Assembly (NCBI GenBank): GCA_000525025.1
Contig: JCKJ01000001.1
Span: 992,001 to 1,056,000, forward strand
Length of the DNA stretch: 64,000 nt
Reading direction: 5' to 3'
Origin: Methylophilaceae bacterium 11
GTDB lineage: Bacteria > Pseudomonadota > Gammaproteobacteria > Burkholderiales > Methylophilaceae
Shown: positions 44,414-53,283 of the stretch, in pieces
Numbering within the stretch: position 1 is the stretch's first letter
Layout of the letters: each line of letters opens with the position of its first letter
Notes under the pieces: generated by a model
The model's input: the letters and a program-made list of their open reading frames with translations, nothing else
What the model was told of the DNA's origin: nothing
Database searches by the model: none
Position numbers and translations under genes: made by a program

Positions 44414-45253
44414 ATGGCCAATCAAGAAAAATCGCTCGATAAAAATCTAGACCAATACAAAGTCAAACCAAATAGCAAACTCTCTTTAAGTAGTATTCAA
44501 CCTAACGATAAATCTGAACGCAGCGATAGCAAAGCCAAAGATGCATTAGCGTTGGAAAAATTGGCGGTAGAGATTAATGCATTGCAGGATATCTTGCATG
44601 CGCAAGCCAAGCATAAAGTATTGCTGATTTTGCAAGGCATGGATGCCAGCGGAAAAGATGGCACGGTCAAACATGTGTTCAGTGAGTGTGATCCATTAGG
44701 CATTCGTTTAGCCAGCTTTAAAGCCCCCAGTGCAGATGAGTTAGCGCATGATTATTTGTGGCGTGTACACAGCCAAGTGCCCAAAAAAGGCGAGATTGTG
44801 ATTTTTAATCGTAGCCACTATGAGGATGTGCTAATTGTAAAAGTGCACGACTGGATAGATGAAGCTGAGTGTAAACGCCGCTTCGCACAAATCAATGACT
44901 TTGAACGCATGTTGACCGAAACCGGCACGCTCGTCATTAAATGTTTTCTGCATATTTCTAAAGAAGAACAGAAAATGCGCATGCAAGAGCGTTTAGATGA
45001 CCCTACCAAAACGTGGAAATTCAATCCCGGTGATTTAAATGAGCGTGCTGTGTGGTCAAAATACATGGTGGCTTACGAGAATGCATTGCAAGCCACCTCT
45101 ACCAGCTATGCACCGTGGTATGTAGTGCCCGCTGACTCCAAAACCAATCGCAACTTGCTGATATCCCGGTTATTGCTCAATGTGCTTAAATCGCTCAAGC
45201 TTGCATATCCACCTGTGCCGGCCGAATATAAGAAAATAAGCATAGAAGATTAG
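44414..45253 (+). CDS. Polyphosphate kinase 2 family protein
   Basis: PPK2 transfers phosphate between polyphosphate and nucleotides. The 279 residues from ATG 44414 have Walker A GMDASGKDG at 75-83, the lid/Walker B motif NRSHYEDVL near 132-140 and the basic lid MRMQERLDDPTKTWKF. The first 40 residues are a polar lead. Class-I, II or III preference (ADP or AMP as acceptor) cannot be read from sequence with certainty. I chose ATG over GTG 44402 because AGTGGGG lies at ribosome-binding distance. It appears monocistronic. Confidence 0.9.
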   Translation: MANQEKSLDKNLDQYKVKPNSKLSLSSIQPNDKSERSDSKAKDALALEKLAVEINALQDILHAQAKHKVLLILQGMDASGKDGTVKHVFSECDPLGIRLASFKAPSADELAHDYLWRVHSQVPKKGEIVIFNRSHYEDVLIVKVHDWIDEAECKRRFAQINDFERMLTETGTLVIKCFLHISKEEQKMRMQERLDDPTKTWKFNPGDLNERAVWSKYMVAYENALQATSTSYAPWYVVPADSKTNRNLLISRLLLNVLKSLKLAYPPVPAEYKKISIED

Positions 45254-45275
45254 CTTGATTGGTTTTAGGTTTTTT

Positions 45276-45331
45276 AATAGTTTTTACGCCTTTTGAATGG
45301 TTTTTACACTTTTAATGGTTTTTACACTAGG
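45276..45331. repeat. 18-bp tandem direct repeats upstream of the second kinase gene
   Basis: Two consecutive 18-base units (45296-45313 and 45314-45331) are identical in their first 15 bases, AATGGTTTTTACACT. A degenerate third copy, AATAGTTTTTACGCC, begins at 45276. They lie 43-98 bases before the likely start of the kinase gene and could be binding sites for its regulator. Confidence 0.8.
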
Positions 45332-45373
45332 GGTGCGAGAGCAATTGCGCAGATACTACGGTTTTTGTTGCAC

Positions 45374-46729
45374 ATGGATGGTATGAGTTTACGCTTTAGA
45401 TTAAATCTGCTGGTGACGATGCTTTCTCTCGCGTTTATGCTCGCCGTGGGTTGGGTACTGGTGATTGATACACGTATTTCTATCCGTGAACGGGTGGAAG
45501 CCGCTACCCGTGTGACGGTGCAACTGTTAGATACGGTCATTGTGAGTTCTGCCATGAACCCGAGTTTTGGTCCAACGCATTTGGTAATGCAAGAGTTTTT
45601 GCGCTCTTTAGGCTATGTACGTAGCAGCCATATCGAGTTATATGATCACGCGGGAAATCCGCTTTATATCTCGCCCGAATCGACCTTTAAAAGCGATGTG
45701 GTACCGCCACAATGGTTTGTTAAACTGGTGGAGCCGCAAAAAGAATCGGTACAGCGCCGTATTCATTATGGCACCTTAATTGTGACTTCTAGCCCTGGTG
45801 GATCAGTGCGAGAGGCATGGTCCGGGTTTCAGCAATTAATTCTGATAGGTGTAGGGTTTTTTGTGACGCTTAACTTAATGGTATATGCCTTATTAAGCCA
45901 TGCTTTGCGTCCGGTACGTCATATTCTTAATGCCATCAATAGTGTAGAGCAGGGCGACCTGACTGTGAAGTTGCCAGACTTTAAGTTGCCAGAGTTTGAT
46001 AAGATTGGACATAGTTTAAACCGCATGGTGGTCTCGTTAGATGCAGAGCGTCAGTTGGAAGAAAACCGTCAGCTTACGCACTTAATACAAAAGCATATTG
46101 AGGACGAACGCAGAAGTTTGGCGCGTGAGTTGCATGATGAACTAGGTCAATATGTCACAGCTATCAAAACATTTGCGGTGGCCATTGCCAACAAAACCAA
46201 AGAAAAAGCACCCGATGTTGAGGCAAGTGCGCAGACCATTGTTGCCGCAGCCAATCATATTTACGATGGCATGCACAATATTATTCGCCAATTGCGCCCG
46301 GGCTCGCTAGATAACTTAGGCTTGAGCGAAACGCTGCGAGATTTAGTCAACACCTGTCAAAGCCAGCACCCTAATCTGGCCATCGATCTAGATTTATCTG
46401 GCAACCTCAATCAATTAGGTGAAAACATTAATATCAATGTGTTTCGTATCGTGCAAGAATCTATCAATAATGTAGTAAAACATGCAGATGCCAAACGTGT
46501 ACACATTCAACTACACGCAAATCAGCAGGGCGATTTAGCGTTGACGATTCAAGATGATGGCAAGGGTATGGAAGTTTCTCAGGTAGATCAAAGCAATCAC
46601 TTTGGCTTACTGGGTATGCGCGAACGAGTGCAGGCACTACACGGGCAGTTTAATATTGTGTCTAGCCTGCAAAAAAAATCGCGTGGAACTACAATCTCGA
46701 TTGTGATTCCAAAAGCATTGAATACCTGA
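45374..46729 (+). CDS. Membrane sensor histidine kinase, HAMP and HisKA_3 (possibly LapD/MoxY-type sensor)
   Basis: Inner-membrane kinase. From ATG 45374 it has 451 residues: helix 1 at about 11-31, a periplasmic domain at 32-153 resembling the LapD/MoxY N-terminal sensor, helix 2 at 154-175 and HAMP at 176-228. The phospho-acceptor is H254 in RELHDELGQYVTAIK, and the HATPase domain has DDGKGM and GLLGMRERV. The open frame continues to TTG 45293 through the tandem repeats; I treat that as untranslated. ATG 45383 is another choice. The partner regulator lies 33 bases downstream. Confidence 0.88.
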   Translation: MDGMSLRFRLNLLVTMLSLAFMLAVGWVLVIDTRISIRERVEAATRVTVQLLDTVIVSSAMNPSFGPTHLVMQEFLRSLGYVRSSHIELYDHAGNPLYISPESTFKSDVVPPQWFVKLVEPQKESVQRRIHYGTLIVTSSPGGSVREAWSGFQQLILIGVGFFVTLNLMVYALLSHALRPVRHILNAINSVEQGDLTVKLPDFKLPEFDKIGHSLNRMVVSLDAERQLEENRQLTHLIQKHIEDERRSLARELHDELGQYVTAIKTFAVAIANKTKEKAPDVEASAQTIVAAANHIYDGMHNIIRQLRPGSLDNLGLSETLRDLVNTCQSQHPNLAIDLDLSGNLNQLGENININVFRIVQESINNVVKHADAKRVHIQLHANQQGDLALTIQDDGKGMEVSQVDQSNHFGLLGMRERVQALHGQFNIVSSLQKKSRGTTISIVIPKALNT

Positions 46730-46762
46730 AATAGCGAGCGAATGTAATGAAAAAGGAGTGGT

Positions 46763-47401
46763 ATGGGTCAGATTAACGTGATGCTGGTGGATGATCATGC
46801 GGTAGTGCGCATGGGATTTAAAATGCTGCTGGAATCCGCAAATGATATTAAAGTGATCGCGGAGGCTGAGAACGGTGAGGCTGGTATTAAGGGCTATGTA
46901 GAACATAAACCCGATGTGGTGGTGATGGACATCACCATGCCCGGCATTGGCGGCATGGAGGCTATAGAGCGTATTTTAGCCAAAGATAGCCATGCGAGAA
47001 TTTTAGTGCTGTCCGCGCATGAGGACTCGGTGCACCCTAAGCGAGTGCTGAATGCTGGCGCTATGGGCTATCTGACGAAGCGCAGTGCGGCAGAAGAGTT
47101 GATTAAGGCGATTCGTAGCGTAGCCAGTGGTAAGAAATACATAGAAGCCAGTGTGGCGCAACAAATGGCCATTCAGCAATTGTCCGGAGAGCAAAACCCT
47201 GTGGATGTGTTGAGTGAGCGCGAATTTGAAGTGTTTATGTCTTTGGCCAAAGGCAAAACCACCAACGAAATTGCAGAAACGCTATTTTTAAGCCCAAGAA
47301 CCGTGGGCACCCATCTCTACAACATCAAACAAAAATTAAATGCCAACAACTCTGCTGAGATTGCGTTAATCGCCATGCGCAGTGGGTTGATTGATCCTTA
47401 A
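46763..47401 (+). CDS. NarL/FixJ-family response regulator (partner of the membrane kinase)
   Basis: A 212-residue transcription regulator with phospho-acceptor D56 in VVMDITMPGIGG, K106 in GYLTKRSAAE, and a LuxR helix-turn-helix with TNEIAETLFLSPRTVGTHLYNIKQKL. An AAAAAGGAG ribosome-binding site precedes the ATG. It forms a standard pair with the membrane kinase just upstream. Targets are unknown; in methylotrophs similar MoxY-MoxX pairs control methanol oxidation, while the neighbours here are flagellar. Confidence 0.93.
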   Translation: MGQINVMLVDDHAVVRMGFKMLLESANDIKVIAEAENGEAGIKGYVEHKPDVVVMDITMPGIGGMEAIERILAKDSHARILVLSAHEDSVHPKRVLNAGAMGYLTKRSAAEELIKAIRSVASGKKYIEASVAQQMAIQQLSGEQNPVDVLSEREFEVFMSLAKGKTTNEIAETLFLSPRTVGTHLYNIKQKLNANNSAEIALIAMRSGLIDP

Positions 47402-47414
47402 GTCACTTTCTTCA

Positions 47415-48035
47415 TTAGTTGGATTTATAGCGTGCGATATTCAGATCGCCGGATTGAGACAGCTCCACGGTGGCCATGCTGCCACTAGGGGGCTTGCCGA
47501 ATGAAGGTGGAAGTAGAAAGGTAATCAGTGTCTGCGTGCTTTGTTCAGGCGATTGAATTTTACCTGTTGCCACCTGCCACTCTTGCCACTCAGCAGCATC
47601 TGGTAAATTAAGTGCGCCCTGCATGCGCGCTTTTTCAAACACCGCTAACTTTTCTTCACCAATCAACAAATTAAATAACTCCACCTGTACAAGCGGGTTG
47701 GTTTTAAGAATCACGATTGGAATTTCTTGCGCTTCCGTTGGGTATTCAGGTAAGGGTTCTTGGATTGCTTTCAACGGTGCAAAGTCCATATTCAGCATGG
47801 CATTACGATAGGGGTCGGGTGTTGGGTTGTACAACATACTGTTGAGCGTTGGCTGCTTAGCGGCTGCCTTTTTATCTTCAGCTTCTACCGCAGTTCCTAT
47901 TGCGTTATCTGCTACGCTGGTTGCAATAGAGCGTGCGATTTGTTGCGCGATGGTGCCACCTAAACAGCCGGACAGCACAAGAGATGTGCTTACAAAGCAT
48001 ACCAATCGAAATGAATGCATAAGTTTATACATCAA
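47415..48035 (-). CDS. Putative lipoprotein of unknown function
   Basis: A 206-residue protein with a type-II signal peptide: lipobox LVLSGC predicts lipidation at C24, followed by GG, compatible with outer-membrane sorting. The mature part has an alanine-rich helix (about 28-60) and then proline-rich and mixed regions with no recognised domain. It converges on the response regulator with a 13-base gap. No function can be assigned from sequence or context. Confidence 0.8.
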   Translation of the reverse strand: MMYKLMHSFRLVCFVSTSLVLSGCLGGTIAQQIARSIATSVADNAIGTAVEAEDKKAAAKQPTLNSMLYNPTPDPYRNAMLNMDFAPLKAIQEPLPEYPTEAQEIPIVILKTNPLVQVELFNLLIGEEKLAVFEKARMQGALNLPDAAEWQEWQVATGKIQSPEQSTQTLITFLLPPSFGKPPSGSMATVELSQSGDLNIARYKSN

Positions 48036-48122
48036 GTCTTTAGCGCAATAAAGTTAAAGTAGGATATTAAGATTAATCCTAAGTGAATTAAATGTCTATA
48101 GCTTAAATACTCTGTGTGTGAT

Positions 48123-49016
48123 TTACGCGGTTGATTTTTTCTGAGTCGTGGTATTGACGCTAATCATCCCACTCAAAATAATCATGCCGATAGCGATATA
48201 TTCGCTGGCACTTAATGTCTCTTGCCAAAAAATCACGCCTAACAAGGTAGCAAAAATGACGGTGGTATAGGCTAAGCTGGCCACAATCAGTGTATTGCCT
48301 GTTCTGTAAGCACGCGTCATGGCCAGTTGCCCAATGGTGGCAGATACGCCCAAGCCTAATAGCAATGGTAAGTCTTGCCATGCCAGTGCAGAAAAGTGGT
48401 CGAATAACATCCACAGTCCGCTGATGACTGTCGAGATACAGGTAAAGTAGAACACGGTGCGCCAATCGGGCTCTTGTAGTGCCCCTAACTGTTTTACGTG
48501 TACATAAGCCATTGATGCGCCAAATCCTGATAGTAAACCAAGCGCACCAGCTAGCATGTTTTGGCTAGAAAAACTGGGTTTAAGCAGTAGCGCGATGCCA
48601 AGAAAGCCAAGCAGGATGGTGCCTAATAAAATGGGTTTTGGCTTCTCGTGCAGTAAAAAAGGCGTGAGCGCTGCCAAAAATAATGCAGAGGTGTAATTGA
48701 GTGTGATGGCGGTAGCCAGTGGTAGGTGTGCAATGGCGTAAAAGAACAGTGCCAATGAGATCAGCCCGACCACGGCACGGCTCACTTGCTTGCCTAATAC
48801 CGGCGTACGCAGTGGGAGCTTGTGATAAGCAATGTACCCATAAATGCTGATTAAACCGAAGATAGAGCGATAAAACACTAACTCTGCGTTGGAAAATTTT
48901 GGTGAGCCAAGCTTAACCAGTGCACCCATCACCCCAAACCCAATGGCAGCCACCAGCATCCATAGGCTACCAAGGTGCGGTAGCCGGCCTGATAATTGTA
49001 GTTTGCCAGCGCGCAT
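48123..49016 (-). CDS. EamA-family (DMT superfamily) permease
   Basis: Inner-membrane carrier of 297 residues with ten predicted helices in two EamA repeats (about 17-145 and 160-285). The first repeat has GFGVMGALVKLG and NAELVFYRS, the second has LAYTTVIFATLLGVIFWQE. DMT permeases export metabolites or drugs; the substrate cannot be read here. It lies 5 bases after the Rieske oxygenase gene on the same strand, so the two are almost certainly co-transcribed. Confidence 0.92.
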   Translation of the reverse strand: MRAGKLQLSGRLPHLGSLWMLVAAIGFGVMGALVKLGSPKFSNAELVFYRSIFGLISIYGYIAYHKLPLRTPVLGKQVSRAVVGLISLALFFYAIAHLPLATAITLNYTSALFLAALTPFLLHEKPKPILLGTILLGFLGIALLLKPSFSSQNMLAGALGLLSGFGASMAYVHVKQLGALQEPDWRTVFYFTCISTVISGLWMLFDHFSALAWQDLPLLLGLGVSATIGQLAMTRAYRTGNTLIVASLAYTTVIFATLLGVIFWQETLSASEYIAIGMIILSGMISVNTTTQKKSTA

Positions 49017-49021
49017 GACGC

Positions 49022-50158
49022 TTATCTGGCGCTATCTGCGGGTAGAAATGGAGTGAGTTGTTCACGGTACCAGCGATGGAAATGCTCCAAGCCGGCTTCT
49101 AGTGGTTGTTGATAGGGGCCACGCTCGTCTATACCTTGCAGATAAAGTGCTTTGCGGCCATCGTGCATACGTTGGCAAATTTCTTTGTCTTCAACAGCCG
49201 TTTCCTCGTAAGCGGCTTGCTGTGCTTGCACAAATTCGCGCTCAAACAAAGCAATGTCTTCTGGGTAATAAAACTCAACTACATTGGTGCAGCTCTCAAC
49301 GCCGGTAGGAATTAAATGTGAAACCACCAGCACATTGGGATACCACTCAATCATCAGGTAAGGGTAGTACACAAACCAGATAGCGCCAAATGGTGGACGT
49401 TGCTGACCATGGTACTGTTCAACCGATTGTTGCCATTGGCGGTAAACAGGTGAGGCATGTACATCCGGACTTGACTTGTAACCTACTGTTTGCACGCTAT
49501 AGTGCTGGCCAAATTCCCAAGTTAAATCGTTGCAGTTCACAAACTGATTCAAACCTGGATGGAATGGGCCAACGTGATAGTCTTCTAGATACGTTTCAAT
49601 GAATGTTTTCCAGTTGAACTGGTAATGCTCAATGCTGACTTTGTCAAAATGGTAGTTGGTAAAATCAAATGCCTGCTTACAACCAAGTGCGGCAAGCTCC
49701 TCAGCAATATTGTGCGGCTTTTGCGTGATGTCAAATAGCAGACCTTGCCATTCCTGCAAGCGTGATTGCGCTAAATGCAGGCATGGGTCTTCTTTGAATA
49801 GGGGCGCGCCCATGAGTTTGCCTGATAAATCATAGGTCCAGCGGTGCAATGGGCAGACAATATTTGGCGTGTTGCCACGGCCATTCAGCATGATGGCTTG
49901 GCGGTGACGGCATACATTGCTCAGCAGTTGAATGCGATTTTCCTGATTAACCAACGCCTTCGCTTCGCCCATCCAGTCTAGCGCGTAGTAATCACCCGGA
50001 TTGGGAATCATGTGTGCATGGCCAATATATTTGGGCGCTTGCGCAAATAGATGGTTGACCTCTAATTGATAAATATCCGGACTCAAATACCAATCAATTG
50101 GTAGCTGGCTAAACTTTTCCTGATGAGATGCTTTAGGGAGAGAAGTGACCGAAACCAT
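49022..50158 (-). CDS. Rieske non-heme iron oxygenase, alpha subunit
   Basis: Aromatic-ring-hydroxylating-type oxygenase, 378 residues. The Rieske [2Fe-2S] ligands are C83, H85, C102 and H105 (CRHR, then CPLH with 16 residues between). The catalytic domain has NWKTFIETYLEDYHVGPFHPG with iron ligands H195 and H200; a third acidic ligand is expected in the late VEDKEICQRMH block. No reductase, ferredoxin or beta subunit is next to it, so electrons must come from elsewhere. Related enzymes oxidise choline, betaine, carnitine or aromatics; the substrate is unknown. Confidence 0.9.
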   Translation of the reverse strand: MVSVTSLPKASHQEKFSQLPIDWYLSPDIYQLEVNHLFAQAPKYIGHAHMIPNPGDYYALDWMGEAKALVNQENRIQLLSNVCRHRQAIMLNGRGNTPNIVCPLHRWTYDLSGKLMGAPLFKEDPCLHLAQSRLQEWQGLLFDITQKPHNIAEELAALGCKQAFDFTNYHFDKVSIEHYQFNWKTFIETYLEDYHVGPFHPGLNQFVNCNDLTWEFGQHYSVQTVGYKSSPDVHASPVYRQWQQSVEQYHGQQRPPFGAIWFVYYPYLMIEWYPNVLVVSHLIPTGVESCTNVVEFYYPEDIALFEREFVQAQQAAYEETAVEDKEICQRMHDGRKALYLQGIDERGPYQQPLEAGLEHFHRWYREQLTPFLPADSAR

Positions 50159-50377
50159 AAACCTTAAATGTGTGCTGATGCGACAAAAGAGTGCAATTTT
50201 GCCTGAATCTCATTGAATTGAAAAGGTTTTTTATCGAATTGCAGGCATGTAATGTCCAAACGTGTGCAAGCCATAGCATCGGTTTTTTTGTGGTGACTTG
50301 TGTGCGGGTAAAAGGTAAAAACCCTTTTTAATTCTTACTGTTAACAGGGTGTTCCATGTCAATTTTCTTGCTAAAAA

Positions 50378-50399
50378 TTGAGATTTGCGCTAATCTCAA
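50378..50399. promoter_or_regulatory. Operator-like inverted repeat upstream of the small membrane peptide gene
   Basis: Perfect 8-bp arms TTGAGATT and AATCTCAA with a 6-base spacer TGCGCT, 40 bases before the ATG at 50440. Size and symmetry fit a dimeric transcription-factor site. A separate 10-bp palindrome CTGTTAACAG lies at 50338-50347. The rest of the 281-base gap shows nothing I can support. Confidence 0.5.
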
Positions 50400-50439
50400 G
50401 GCTGATAAAAATAACTAATTTCACAAGAGGGAGCATGCC

Positions 50440-50544
50440 ATGAAAAATCCGTTGGAATCTGTTGCAGGTACCATTATCTCAGGTGTGGTGTTAACTGTTG
50501 TATTGGTGTTTTTTCTTAAAAACTTTTTAGTTGCGGGGGTGTAA
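50440..50544 (+). CDS. Small single-pass membrane protein, 34 aa
   Basis: A 34-residue ORF (MKNPLESVAGT...) with one hydrophobic helix at about 10-27 and the ending KNFLVAGV. An AGAGGGAG ribosome-binding site precedes the ATG at good spacing, and the stop lies one base before the next gene, strong signs that it is translated and coupled. I do not recognise it. It may be an accessory subunit of the membrane protein encoded downstream. Confidence 0.72.
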   Translation: MKNPLESVAGTIISGVVLTVVLVFFLKNFLVAGV

Positions 50545-50545
50545 C

Positions 50546-51037
50546 ATGGATTGGATGCCCGCAATTGCAAGATGGATTCACTTTTTAGCCGGTATTACTT
50601 GGATTGGCTTATTGTATTACTTTAATTTTGTACAAATGGCAGCGTTAAAAGATGCTGCTGCAGATGGTACGGCGGCGGGGATTAGCAAGCATGTGGCCCC
50701 TAGAGCGTTGTTGTGGTTTAGATGGGCTGCCGTAGTGACTTGGCTGGCGGGCGCTGCCTTATTGGGTGCTAATTTCACAGATGCATTCTTGTTACGCAAT
50801 GGCTTCGAGGCGATTGGCTTGGGCGCTTGGTTAGGGACAATTATGTTATTTAATGTTTGGGTATTGATATGGCCCAATCAGCAAAAGATTCTTGGTATGG
50901 TGCCAGCCGACGATGCGGCCAAGGCCAAGGCGCGACGTGTTGCCATGCTGGCGTCACGAACTAATGTCATGCTGTCCATTCCTATGCTGTTCTTTATGGC
51001 AAATGGATTGAGTCACCGCGCCGTGTTAGGGTTTTAA
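50546..51037 (+). CDS. PuuD/urate-oxidase N-terminal-like membrane protein
   Basis: A 163-residue protein with four likely helices and the opening ARWIHFLAGITWIGLLYYFNFV. That matches the N-terminal membrane domain of PuuD-type urate hydroxylases (Urate_ox_N). The cytochrome c domain of true PuuD is missing, so urate oxidation is not implied. Conserved histidines (H12, H44) suggest heme or metal binding. The start is ATG 50546, one base after the 34-aa ORF; the upstream in-frame TTG 50531 lies inside that ORF. A terminator follows. Confidence 0.82.
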   Translation: MDWMPAIARWIHFLAGITWIGLLYYFNFVQMAALKDAAADGTAAGISKHVAPRALLWFRWAAVVTWLAGAALLGANFTDAFLLRNGFEAIGLGAWLGTIMLFNVWVLIWPNQQKILGMVPADDAAKAKARRVAMLASRTNVMLSIPMLFFMANGLSHRAVLGF

Positions 51038-51053
51038 ATATAGTTAAGGCAAT

Positions 51054-51086
51054 AACGGCGGCCTTAGCCGCCGTTTTGCTTTTTTA
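51054..51086 (+). terminator. Rho-independent terminator between the PuuD-like gene and argD
   Basis: Perfect 9-bp stem AACGGCGGC/GCCGCCGTT, loop CTTA, followed by TTGCTTTTTT. It isolates the small membrane operon from the arginine genes. Confidence 0.93.
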
Positions 51087-51111
51087 GTATTCACTTTTTT
51101 AGGTTTGAGTT

Positions 51112-52314
51112 ATGTCTGAACATTTGATGAACACTTACGGTAGACAGCCAGTCTCCTTTGATAAAGGCGTGGGTGTTTGGTTGTACGATCAACAAGGTAA
51201 TGCCTATTTAGATGGGTTGTCTGGCGTCGCTGTGAATGGGTTGGGGCACGCACATCCCAAGTTTGTCGCCGCGATTCAAGCACAAGTTGCACGCTTGGTG
51301 CATGTGTCTAATATTTATCAAATTGCAGAACAAGCACGCTTGGCCGATAAGTTGGCTGAAATCTCCGGTATGGATAAAGTGTTTTTCTGTAACTCAGGCT
51401 GTGAGGCGAACGAGGCTGCCATTAAGTTAGCGCGCTTGTACGGTCACAACAAAGGCATTGAAAATCCGGAAATTATTGTGATGGAACGCGCTTTCCATGG
51501 CCGAACCATGGCGACACTGTCAGCTACTGGTAATCGTAAAACTCAAGCTGGTTTTGAGCCGTTGGTCAGTGGTTTTGTGCGTGTGCCATTTGATGACTTG
51601 GAAGCCGTGAAGCAAGTGGCAAAACGCAAAAACAACGTGGTGGCCATTTTGGTCGAGCCGGTGCAAGGTGAGGGTGGTGTGCATATCCCAGCTGACCTTA
51701 AAGCCTATTTTCAAGGCTTACGTCAGGTATGTGATGAAAATGGTTGGTTGTTGATGCTAGATGAAGTGCAAAGCGGTGTCGGTCGTACCGGTACATGGTT
51801 TGCATTTCAGCACACAGGCATCATGCCGGATGTGATGACGTTAGCCAAAGGTCTAGGCTCTGGCGTACCAATTGGTGCATGTCTGGCTAAAGGTGCAGCT
51901 GCGGATACGTTTACACCAGGTAAGCATGGCTCCACATTTGGCGGTAACCCATTGGCAACTGCCGCTGGGATTGCCACGCTCGATATCATTGCGGAAGAAA
52001 AGCTGCGTGAAAATGCCGAAGTAATTGGTGCGTTTTTAAATACACAAATTGCAGAAGCATTTGCAGGCAATAAGCACGTGGTCAATGTTCGCAACGCAGG
52101 CCTGATGGTGGGTATTGAGTTGGATGTGCCCTGTGGTGAGCTGGTTAAGCTAGCGCTGGAGCAGAAGCTATTGATTAACGTGACGGCAGAAAAAGTGATC
52201 CGCTTATTGCCATCGTTAATTATGAGCAAGCAAGAGGCGCAAGAGTTGGTGAATCGTCTGGTTCCCATCGTAAAGACATTTCTACTTTCGGCTGAAAAGC
52301 CTGAGATAAAGTAA
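51112..52314 (+). CDS. argD: Acetylornithine aminotransferase
   Basis: PLP enzyme converting N-acetylglutamate semialdehyde to N-acetylornithine. The 400 residues have YGRQPVSFDKGVGVWLYD, GLSGVAVNGLGHAHP, FFCNSGCEANEAAIKLAR (phosphate-binding), LDEVQSGVGRTG, and the PLP lysine in TLAKGLGSGVPIGA near 245. It is followed by argF after 24 bases, so an argDFG operon is likely. The substrate assignment rests on family resemblance and the operon. Confidence 0.95.
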   Translation: MSEHLMNTYGRQPVSFDKGVGVWLYDQQGNAYLDGLSGVAVNGLGHAHPKFVAAIQAQVARLVHVSNIYQIAEQARLADKLAEISGMDKVFFCNSGCEANEAAIKLARLYGHNKGIENPEIIVMERAFHGRTMATLSATGNRKTQAGFEPLVSGFVRVPFDDLEAVKQVAKRKNNVVAILVEPVQGEGGVHIPADLKAYFQGLRQVCDENGWLLMLDEVQSGVGRTGTWFAFQHTGIMPDVMTLAKGLGSGVPIGACLAKGAAADTFTPGKHGSTFGGNPLATAAGIATLDIIAEEKLRENAEVIGAFLNTQIAEAFAGNKHVVNVRNAGLMVGIELDVPCGELVKLALEQKLLINVTAEKVIRLLPSLIMSKQEAQELVNRLVPIVKTFLLSAEKPEIK

Positions 52315-52338
52315 GTGCTGAAGTAAGAGAGATGGGTT

Positions 52339-53253
52339 ATGGCGATTAAACATTTTCTACAATTTAATGATTTGGCGCGAGATGATATTGAATATATCTT
52401 TCAGCGCGCTGCTTGGATTAAAAAGCAGTTCAAGTCTTATCAGCAGTATTGGCCGTTATCAGACCGTACGCTGGTCATGATTTTTGAAAAAGCCAGCACG
52501 CGCACACGCTTGTCGTTTGAGGCGGGAATGCAGCAGTTGGGCGGTAGTGCGATTTATCTTAATACGCGCGACTCACAGTTGGGGCGTGGCGAGCCAGTAG
52601 AAGATGCAGCACAAGTGATTTCACGCATGAGTGATATTGTGATGATTCGTACTTTTGAGCAAAGCATCATTGAACGCTTTGCGGCCAACTCACGTGTGCC
52701 AGTGATTAATGGATTAACCAATGAGTATCACCCATGTCAGATTTTGGCCGATATTTTTACCTTTATCGAGCATCGCGGCTCTATACAAGGGAAAACAGTT
52801 GCGTGGATAGGGGATTCTAATAATGTCTGCAATACTTGGTTGCAAGCGGCAGAAGTGCTCGATTTTAATGTGCATGTATCTACGCCGCCAGAATACGAGG
52901 TAGAGCCGGAGCGCGCTAACCTCTACGGCACTGATCACTTTGAGGAGTTTGCGGACCCTATGCAGGCTGCTAAGGGTGCGGATTTAGTCACAACCGATGT
53001 GTGGACAAGCATGGGTTTTGAGGCGGAAAATGAAGAGCGTCGCAAAGACTTTGCGGATTGGCAGGTAGATGCGGACATGATGCGTGTGGCTGGAGAAAAT
53101 GCGCTGTTTATGCACTGTTTGCCTGCGCACCGTGGTGAAGAAGTTGCAGCCGATGTGATTGATGGTAAACACTCCGTGGTGTGGGACGAGGCAGAGAACA
53201 GACTGCACGTGCAAAAAGCATTAATGGAATATTTGTTGTTGGGTAAAGTTTAA
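52339..53253 (+). CDS. argF: Ornithine carbamoyltransferase
   Basis: Forms citrulline from ornithine and carbamoyl phosphate. The 304-residue protein has the carbamoyl-phosphate motif KASTRTRLSFE near 51-61, HPCQ near 130, and the ornithine/catalytic motif MHCLPAHRGEEV near 260. The length is typical of anabolic OTCases. It lies 24 bases after argD and 30 before argG. Confidence 0.97.
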   Translation: MAIKHFLQFNDLARDDIEYIFQRAAWIKKQFKSYQQYWPLSDRTLVMIFEKASTRTRLSFEAGMQQLGGSAIYLNTRDSQLGRGEPVEDAAQVISRMSDIVMIRTFEQSIIERFAANSRVPVINGLTNEYHPCQILADIFTFIEHRGSIQGKTVAWIGDSNNVCNTWLQAAEVLDFNVHVSTPPEYEVEPERANLYGTDHFEEFADPMQAAKGADLVTTDVWTSMGFEAENEERRKDFADWQVDADMMRVAGENALFMHCLPAHRGEEVAADVIDGKHSVVWDEAENRLHVQKALMEYLLLGKV

Positions 53254-53283
53254 ATTCAATATTGAAGAGTTGGGTAAAGAGAA

